Assembly: GCA_964568655.1 (NCBI GenBank)
Contig: CAZMRG010000097.1
Coordinates: 1 to 12,385, forward strand
Length of the DNA stretch: 12,385 nucleotides
Source of the DNA: CAWFKW01 sp964568655
Lineage (GTDB): Bacteria; Bacteroidota; Ignavibacteria; Tepidaquicellales; OLB5
Direction of reading: 5' to 3'
Positions 7,801 to 12,385 of the stretch are shown one piece after another. Under the pieces are notes generated by a model. It had not been told where the DNA came from. It was given only the letters and a program-made list of their open reading frames with translations, and did no database searches. The first letter of the stretch is position 1. Every line of letters begins with the position of its first letter. Position numbers and translations under genes: made by a program.

Positions 7801-8409
7801 TTATTCAAGCACAATTTTGATAACTTCAAAACCTTCCACGTATTTATCATTTAATAAAATATCGAATGCTCTGTACTGGGCAAGACCCCTGATAGCTCTA
7901 TCAGCCATATATCCTTTGCCTCCCTGCGACGAGTGCACCTGCACCGCCTGAAGCTTTAAATGAATGTAATCAGAAATATCCACAAAGAAATTAGGCACAA
8001 AATTCCTTGAAGTGCTGGGCGTTTCATAGGCGTACACTTCATTAACCAGCCTGCAAGCAACCAGAGACGCATAAAAAGTCGCCCTATGGTCCTGATGCGT
8101 GTCATTCCCGGTCGGGATGAAAACCATTGTGGGGTCGATCTCCTTTATATATTTCTCGATAACCGTTATGGTTTCCAGCCCTTCTGAAATATACCTGTCA
8201 CGCAGGCTCTCAAAATGAAGCTTGGCGTTTATAAGCCCGGCCGATTCTTCAGATTCTTTGATCCTGTCATCCATAAGCGTGCCGCCTTCTCCCTTTGTAA
8301 GAACCAGGAAATGAACTTCGTTGCCCTCCTTTACAAACTTAGCCAAGCTGCCGAAGCAGCCAAGTTCAATGTCATCAGGGTGGGGTCCTATAGCTAATAT
8401 TTTTTTCAT
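7801..8409 (-). CDS. PIG-L/LmbE-family deacetylase (first of two)
   Basis: The 202-residue protein has the zinc-binding signature GPHPDDIELGC (8-18): H10, D13 and the family aspartate D12 are present. The second signature, GNDTHQDHR (101-109), supplies the remaining histidines. DRIKESEESAGLIN (48-61) and the C-terminal VEGFEV (191-196) are also family-typical. PIG-L enzymes de-N-acetylate amino sugars (GPI PIG-L, mycothiol MshB, bacillithiol BshB, teicoplanin-type deacetylases) in the cytoplasm using a divalent metal. The ATG at 8409 begins four residues before the first core strand ends, which is normal. It lies 15 bases after the glycosyltransferase stop and 31 bases before the WbqC-like gene, inside the operon. 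Its sequence is quite different from the other PIG-L protein in the window, so they are not a recent duplication. The exact substrate is unknown. Confidence 0.92.
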   Translation of the reverse strand: MKKILAIGPHPDDIELGCFGSLAKFVKEGNEVHFLVLTKGEGGTLMDDRIKESEESAGLINAKLHFESLRDRYISEGLETITVIEKYIKEIDPTMVFIPTGNDTHQDHRATFYASLVACRLVNEVYAYETPSTSRNFVPNFFVDISDYIHLKLQAVQVHSSQGGKGYMADRAIRGLAQYRAFDILLNDKYVEGFEVIKIVLE

Positions 8410-8424
8410 ATTATATATCTTTGA

Positions 8425-9621
8425 TTAATTATTCATGTTTTTTTTCATTATTTCTTTAAAAACCCCATCGGCGCGGGCCGCCATAGCTTCATATGAATAA
8501 TACTCCTCAACGCTCTGCCTAAGGTTTTTGTATTCATCCCTGTGATCCAGAACTTTTAATATTGCCGTTTTATAGTCATCCAGAGAAGCAGGCGTTTCGC
8601 CGATCTCATCTGCATTAGGGCCAAGATAATTCCGGAGCGAATAAGATACAACAGGAGTATTGCATGCGATGCTTTCCAGCGGCGCTATGCCGATGCCTCC
8701 AAAATTATCTTTTCTAAGCGCCATAAGCACATATACATCAGAGGCGCAATAATATTTATACAATTCGTTGTTCAAAACCCTCCCGATAATTTTGGCTCCG
8801 TATTCTTTTGCCATTGAGTAATATTCTTCACCCCAGCTTCCTTCAGGTTCGTTGCCTGCTAAAACAAGCTCAACTTCGGGCCTTGAAGACCGGATATCTT
8901 TCCAAATATCCAGCAGTTCTCCAATTTGTTTGTATTTATACAGCTTGCCGACATATAAAAGATATTTTTTATCAGGATCCCAGCCTAACTGCTTCCTGGC
9001 ATCATCTTTTGGAATAATTTTGAATTTTCCTATATCAAGCCCCGCTGAAAAAATAATATATTTCATTAAAGGAGCCGACTTCTTTACATAAGGTATTTCG
9101 TCATAATCGCAGAGAAGAAAATAATCAATGTTTTTAAATGTAATCTTCTCCGCCCATATGCCTAACAATGCCCTTAGTTTTTTCAGGCCGCTTTCGGTTT
9201 CATACATAAAATAGGGCGACCAGTCTCCGTGATGCGTTGTAATGATTTTCTCTCCCCTGAGAAAATAAGCTATCTGGTAAGTTTGCCAGTTGTGAGTGTG
9301 GACAATGAATATGATCGGCGAACTTTTCTTACACTCTTTCTTCAGCTCTTTAATAAAAGCTCTGGAAAAATGCCCCAGCTTATTTATCCTGAAAGATTTG
9401 AAGACTCTGTATTTCAGCCCGTCAATTTCTTTTTCGTAATACTTTTCTTTGCAATAGCTATCAACGCGCCAGGTTTCAATTTTATAATTTTTCAGGTACT
9501 TATGGAAGAGATTTGCGAAAGCCGGCCCGAATCCGTAGGTAAAAAATCTGGCGCTATCATCCGGCTGCTTCGGAAACTGGCTCGGTTCATAATTGAAACT
9601 CAGAACTAGAACTTTCTGCAT
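8425..9621 (-). CDS. GT-B glycosyltransferase, family 4-like
   Basis: The 398-residue protein has both GT-B halves. The N-terminal acceptor domain contains HTHNWQTY (108-115) and HHGDWSPY (130-137). The C-terminal donor domain has LLYVGKLYKYKQIGELLD (221-238), the usual 'vGRl...KG...li' position, and FGGIGIAPLESIACNTPVV (307-325), the E-x7-E nucleotide-sugar motif in slightly altered form (the first glutamate position is replaced by a Gly-rich FGGIG). The length is standard for GT4. It is a cytoplasmic retaining glycosyltransferase, likely using an NDP-sugar. Its ATG comes three bases after the stop of the upstream PIG-L gene, and the second PIG-L gene starts 15 bases after its own stop, so a glycosyltransferase is flanked by two deacetylases. 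This recalls the BshA-BshB and PIG-A/PIG-L pairings, but no specific orthology is claimed. Confidence 0.9.
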   Translation of the reverse strand: MQKVLVLSFNYEPSQFPKQPDDSARFFTYGFGPAFANLFHKYLKNYKIETWRVDSYCKEKYYEKEIDGLKYRVFKSFRINKLGHFSRAFIKELKKECKKSSPIIFIVHTHNWQTYQIAYFLRGEKIITTHHGDWSPYFMYETESGLKKLRALLGIWAEKITFKNIDYFLLCDYDEIPYVKKSAPLMKYIIFSAGLDIGKFKIIPKDDARKQLGWDPDKKYLLYVGKLYKYKQIGELLDIWKDIRSSRPEVELVLAGNEPEGSWGEEYYSMAKEYGAKIIGRVLNNELYKYYCASDVYVLMALRKDNFGGIGIAPLESIACNTPVVSYSLRNYLGPNADEIGETPASLDDYKTAILKVLDHRDEYKNLRQSVEEYYSYEAMAARADGVFKEIMKKNMNN

Positions 9622-9624
9622 TAT

Positions 9625-10284
9625 TTACAGTTTCATGTGATATATTTCAAACGCTTCGGCATATTCCAGTCCGAACTGGGCTCCGCGCGAACGCATCAGC
9701 CCTTTCATAACCTCTCTTGAAAAATAATATCCGCCGCTTTTAGTGGTTGACCACTGTGATTTGTAAAACTGGGCCGCCTTGATCTTCCTTTCAACAATTT
9801 CATTTGTAAGCTTTACATGAAGTTGCGGCCTGAAATTGTAACCGCTCCTGATAACCTCGTAACCCAAAACTGTCTTTTCCCTGAATAACCTTATCGCTTC
9901 ATCGGCAAGCACAATATGGTCCTGGTGTATATCGCTTACAGGCGGAGTAAATATAATATCAACGTCTCCTTTTGAAGCAATGTCATAAAGTATATTCCTG
10001 ATCTTGGACCTGTAATCATGAAATATTCTTGTTGGAATATCAAATACCTTAAGCGGTATCTTTTCCAGTCCAAGAAATTTCATTGATTTATCTTTTTCTT
10101 TCATGTTTCTCATTTTTCCGTCTTCATACCTGTCTGACATGACGTAAATTCTCAGGTTAATATCTTTAAGATATTTGAGTATGGTTCCGGAGCACCCGAC
10201 CTCGAAGTCGTCAGGATGGGCGCCGAACACAATTACATTCTTCTTCTTTTTTCCGGGTTTATTTGAAAAAACAAATTCAGTCAT
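9625..10284 (-). CDS. PIG-L/LmbE-family deacetylase (second of two)
   Basis: The 219-residue protein has GAHPDDFEVGCSG (21-33) with the metal-binding H23 and D26. SDIHQDH (117-123) holds the partner histidines, and RSRGAQFGLEYAEAFE (198-213) is the typical C-terminal block. The N-terminal 15 residues are a basic extension (KKKK at 12-15) not seen in the other PIG-L protein. Probable activity is hydrolysis of an N-acetyl group on an amino sugar or sugar lipid in the cytoplasm. The start ATG overlaps the stop of the upstream transglutaminase-like gene by four bases (ATGA), and its own stop is three bases before the glycosyltransferase ATG, so all three are translationally linked. Having two divergent PIG-L enzymes in one operon implies two different acyl groups or positions, or two steps; which one acts on which intermediate cannot be told. 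Confidence 0.92.
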   Translation of the reverse strand: MTEFVFSNKPGKKKKNVIVFGAHPDDFEVGCSGTILKYLKDINLRIYVMSDRYEDGKMRNMKEKDKSMKFLGLEKIPLKVFDIPTRIFHDYRSKIRNILYDIASKGDVDIIFTPPVSDIHQDHIVLADEAIRLFREKTVLGYEVIRSGYNFRPQLHVKLTNEIVERKIKAAQFYKSQWSTTKSGGYYFSREVMKGLMRSRGAQFGLEYAEAFEIYHMKL

Positions 10285-11477
10285 AATTTATTATGATTAG
10301 AAGGCTTCTTAGATTGCATTAACCTTTTTGTTATTATGAAAATAGTGAAGTTTATGTGCATTATCAGCAGAAACAGATAGAACAGCGATTTGAAGATAAA
10401 ATAATTCTTGCCATTTTTCACAGTCGGCGTATTATTTGCGTACATGTATCCGTCATAGGCAAACTTTGCATAGAAAACGTGAATGATCTTCTTAAGCAAA
10501 AAGTTCGGCTGATAGTTGTTTTGAAAAAATACATTTTCATAATATTTAAAATAATCGCGCCCAAGCAGAGTTCGTTTTGTAAAAAGAATTGAATCCTGCT
10601 CTATTTCCTTTTCACGCAAAAAGAAGTATTTATCGCTTATCTCAACTGCGTTCATGAATCCAAGCGCGTCAGCCTGTTTGAATCTGAATCCGTAAGTCGG
10701 GTCTATAACATACCATTTCTGGTATTTACTCGAATATACCTCGCAAATCTGGTGCGACGGGTATCCCAACTCGTCATTATATCCTGCCTCATCTTTATCG
10801 CCGCCTTTAAGCCCAACAATCCTGCATGGCAGGGAGTATTGAGCGCAAATCCGGATGAATAGCCAGCTGTTCACAACGCAATTTCCCAGCTCAAGGGAAT
10901 CTTTATGCGAATTGAAATAATTAAGCGCCTGGTTGATCAGGGTATCATTATCTTCAAGAAGGCCATCAGAAACAAACTTTGATTTGTCCAGTCTGAAATT
11001 AGAAGTATCTGCGCCGGTTTCGTTCAGTTTACGTATTAAAACAGAACTTAAGAAGATCTGCCTCCAGTAAACGTCTTTCTCCGCTGATTTTGAAATCACA
11101 AGGTAAATTGAATCCTGAAACTTTGAATCCTTAAACTGTATAAAAATTTTGTTCCTGAGTTCGCTTGTCTCTGTCGGCAGCGTTATCTTAGCCGTATCAA
11201 AATATCCGTAGTCTTTCCGGGACCCCGCGATTTTTAACATTGAGTTGCCTTCGATGCAAACCATGTCAGGCGGAATAAAACTCAGGTTAACTTTCTTGAT
11301 ATTATTATACTGCAGCGGCGGCGTATAAACGTCGCTCAGGTCAGTTAAAGCCAGGATGCTTAAGCTCTTCCAAATGCTATCAAACAGCCAGCTTCCGGCA
11401 TACACCGCTATTATCCAGGCAATGGTTGCGAGAAAGAGTTTCTTAAAAATATAAGATTCTAGTATAAATCTAATCAA
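10281..11477 (-). CDS. Membrane-anchored transglutaminase-like protein
   Basis: The 398-residue protein has one membrane segment near each end (about 13-32 and 361-383). Basic residues flank the outer sides (KK at 12-13; TKRLMQSKKP at 383-392), so both termini should be cytoplasmic and the roughly 330 residues between them periplasmic. Within that part, residues 195-262 resemble the transglutaminase-like papain fold: ELGNCVVNSWLFIRICAQ (196-213) with C200, SHQICEVYS (241-249) with H242, and WYVIDPTYG (255-263) with D259, in the expected Cys-His-Asp order and spacing. Such domains act as proteases, amidases or acyl transferases, so the reaction is open. The start is TTG at 11477-11475: a TAA lies seven codons upstream and no ATG follows until residue 71, past the membrane segment. 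It heads the operon and overlaps the PIG-L gene by four bases. I do not know a named homologue in glycan loci. Confidence 0.72.
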   Translation of the reverse strand: MIRFILESYIFKKLFLATIAWIIAVYAGSWLFDSIWKSLSILALTDLSDVYTPPLQYNNIKKVNLSFIPPDMVCIEGNSMLKIAGSRKDYGYFDTAKITLPTETSELRNKIFIQFKDSKFQDSIYLVISKSAEKDVYWRQIFLSSVLIRKLNETGADTSNFRLDKSKFVSDGLLEDNDTLINQALNYFNSHKDSLELGNCVVNSWLFIRICAQYSLPCRIVGLKGGDKDEAGYNDELGYPSHQICEVYSSKYQKWYVIDPTYGFRFKQADALGFMNAVEISDKYFFLREKEIEQDSILFTKRTLLGRDYFKYYENVFFQNNYQPNFLLKKIIHVFYAKFAYDGYMYANNTPTVKNGKNYFIFKSLFYLFLLIMHINFTIFIITKRLMQSKKPSNHNKL

Positions 11478-11531
11478 AGATTTTAGCTGTTTTTAACTGC
11501 GAATTACATGAACTTAAAAGAATTTTTCTAA

Positions 11532-11560
11532 AAAAAGTATGTAAAATGAATCAAAACAAA
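11532..11560 (-). promoter_or_regulatory. Possible Bacteroidota-type promoter before the five-gene operon
   Basis: On the minus strand, TTTG (11560-11557) is followed after 17 bases by TACTTTTT (11539-11532), seven of the eight positions of TAnnTTTG-like spacing being acceptable. It lies about 55 bases before the TTG start at 11477, in a 134-base gap that is the natural place for an operon promoter. AT-rich DNA produces such matches often, so this is tentative. Confidence 0.22.
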
Positions 11561-11611
11561 TCTTTAAAGCGGCAGCTAATATAAACCGGAACGCATTATA
11601 TAAAAGACAAT

Positions 11612-12343
11612 TTAGTAAAGACCGCCGTTAATATTGATTGTCTGCCCGGTAATGTAAGACGAATTTTCTCCAATCAGATACATCATACAACGGATAATTT
11701 CCATCGGGTCGCCGAATGCTTTTTTCGGTACAGACTCTCTTATTTGATTTCTCAGATCTTCAGGTATCTGATAAAGCAGGCCTGCTTCAAAATACCCCAA
11801 TGCAATATTATTGATTGTGATATCCTGTTTTGCTATTTCTTTTGATACAGTTTTACAAAGACCTTCAAGGCCGGCTTTTGACGACGCGTAAGCTATTGTG
11901 CCGGGTATTCCCATTAGTCCAACCACAGATGATATGTTTATTATCCTTCCCCATCCTGATTTGCGCATATGCGGCAATGCATGTTTTATACATAAAAATG
12001 GCCCGGTCAAATTGGCGCCAATCACTTTGTTCCACGATTCCATATCCATTTTCCAGGAAACGGAATTTATAGACAATCCAGCGTTGTTTATCAGTATATC
12101 GATGGAACCGAACTCGCTGATTACGTCTGAAACCATTTTGGAAACATCGCTTTCAGATGATATATCCGCTTTGAATGAAGCCGCTTTAATTTTGTATTTT
12201 TTTAGATCGTCGAGAAGGTCCTCTGCAGCTTTGGAATTTTCATTATAATGTAATGCAAGGTTATGGCCCTGTTCGGCAAAGCCGGCGGCAAAATGTTTGC
12301 CCAGGCCGCCCGAAGAGCCCACAAGAAGAATATTTCTGTTCAT
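11612..12343 (-). CDS. FabG-like short-chain dehydrogenase/reductase
   Basis: Counting from the ATG at 12343, the protein has 243 residues, the usual classical SDR length. It has the nucleotide-binding GSSGGLG (9-15), NNAG (86-89), the active-site Asn in ANLTG (110-114), Ser in NISSVVG (S139) and Tyr/Lys in YASSK (Y152, K156), ending in the standard ITGQTININGG. All four members of the Asn-Ser-Tyr-Lys tetrad are present. Expected chemistry is NAD(P)H-dependent reduction of a keto group, as in 3-oxoacyl-ACP reductase or sugar ketoreductases. The usual 'PG' after strand 6 is replaced by IALGYFEAGLL (180-190). The frame stays open upstream, with TTG at 12355 as an alternative start and no stop before the window edge, so a longer protein is possible. 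It is 134 bases from the transglutaminase-like gene, so it may belong to a separate upstream transcript. Confidence 0.85.
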   Translation of the reverse strand: MNRNILLVGSSGGLGKHFAAGFAEQGHNLALHYNENSKAAEDLLDDLKKYKIKAASFKADISSESDVSKMVSDVISEFGSIDILINNAGLSINSVSWKMDMESWNKVIGANLTGPFLCIKHALPHMRKSGWGRIINISSVVGLMGIPGTIAYASSKAGLEGLCKTVSKEIAKQDITINNIALGYFEAGLLYQIPEDLRNQIRESVPKKAFGDPMEIIRCMMYLIGENSSYITGQTININGGLY

Positions 12344-12385
12344 TTTATTGTTCAATAATTTGTTAAACCTGAATGGCTCAGCATT

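Noticed and set aside
9229..9609. A 126-codon plus-strand open frame antisense to the second glycosyltransferase
   Set aside because: It shows no motif and lies wholly within a well-supported gene; it looks like a codon-bias shadow.
7801..10284. The glycosyltransferase and PIG-L genes as a bacillithiol bshA/bshB set
   Set aside because: No bshC is present, there is no orthology-level motif I can assign, and the surroundings (WbqC, flippase, methyltransferases) point to a surface glycan; only the reaction logic is compared.
7801..10284. The two PIG-L genes as a recent tandem duplication
   Set aside because: Apart from the HPDD and HQDH signatures and a few C-terminal positions, the two proteins differ throughout, including length and N-terminus.

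Overview
The window is 12.4 kb of moderately AT-rich bacterial chromosome holding thirteen protein-coding genes. I see no RNA genes, insertion sequences or CRISPR arrays, and no gene-free stretch longer than about 200 bases. Weak or absent Shine-Dalgarno sequences, use of TTG starts, and the style of the CorC-like protein and glycan genes suggest a free-living Gram-negative of the Bacteroidota/Chlorobiota/Ignavibacteriota neighbourhood. That placement is an inference from style only; no marker gene is present.

Layout. At the left (46-1347, +) is a housekeeping-type CNNM/CorC-family membrane protein. It converges, 10 bases apart, on a long block that is almost entirely on the minus strand and looks like a cell-surface glycan locus. 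Read in the direction of transcription from the right edge, the block holds: a FabG-like short-chain reductase (11612-12343), whose frame stays open to the window edge; a compact five-gene operon (11477 down to 7077) encoding a membrane-anchored transglutaminase-like protein, a PIG-L/LmbE deacetylase, a GT-B glycosyltransferase, a second PIG-L deacetylase and a WbqC-family protein; one plus-strand class I methyltransferase (6367-7080), which meets the wbqC-like gene tail to tail over a shared TTAA; then a second minus-strand group with a WbmS-type polysaccharide deacetylase, a GNAT-like protein, a Methyltransf_24-type methyltransferase, another GT-B glycosyltransferase and a Wzx-type flippase (2806 down to 1358).

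How the genes could work together (inference): the glycosyltransferases assemble a lipid-linked glycan and the flippase exports it. Meanwhile a dense set of tailoring enzymes edits it: two PIG-L proteins and one NodB/WbmS-type protein for de-N- or de-O-acylation, one GNAT for acylation, and two methyltransferases. The pattern suits remodelling of amino sugars, possibly terminal residues of an O-antigen or capsule. No polymerase, initiating sugar-phosphate transferase or nucleotide-sugar pathway is in view, so the locus must continue beyond the window or rely on genes elsewhere.

The least expected component is the transglutaminase-like protein: two membrane segments around a large, probably extracytoplasmic domain with an apparent Cys-His-Asp triad, translationally coupled to a PIG-L gene. 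The glycosyltransferase lying between two PIG-L genes and followed by wbqC is the best candidate here for an undescribed small pathway.
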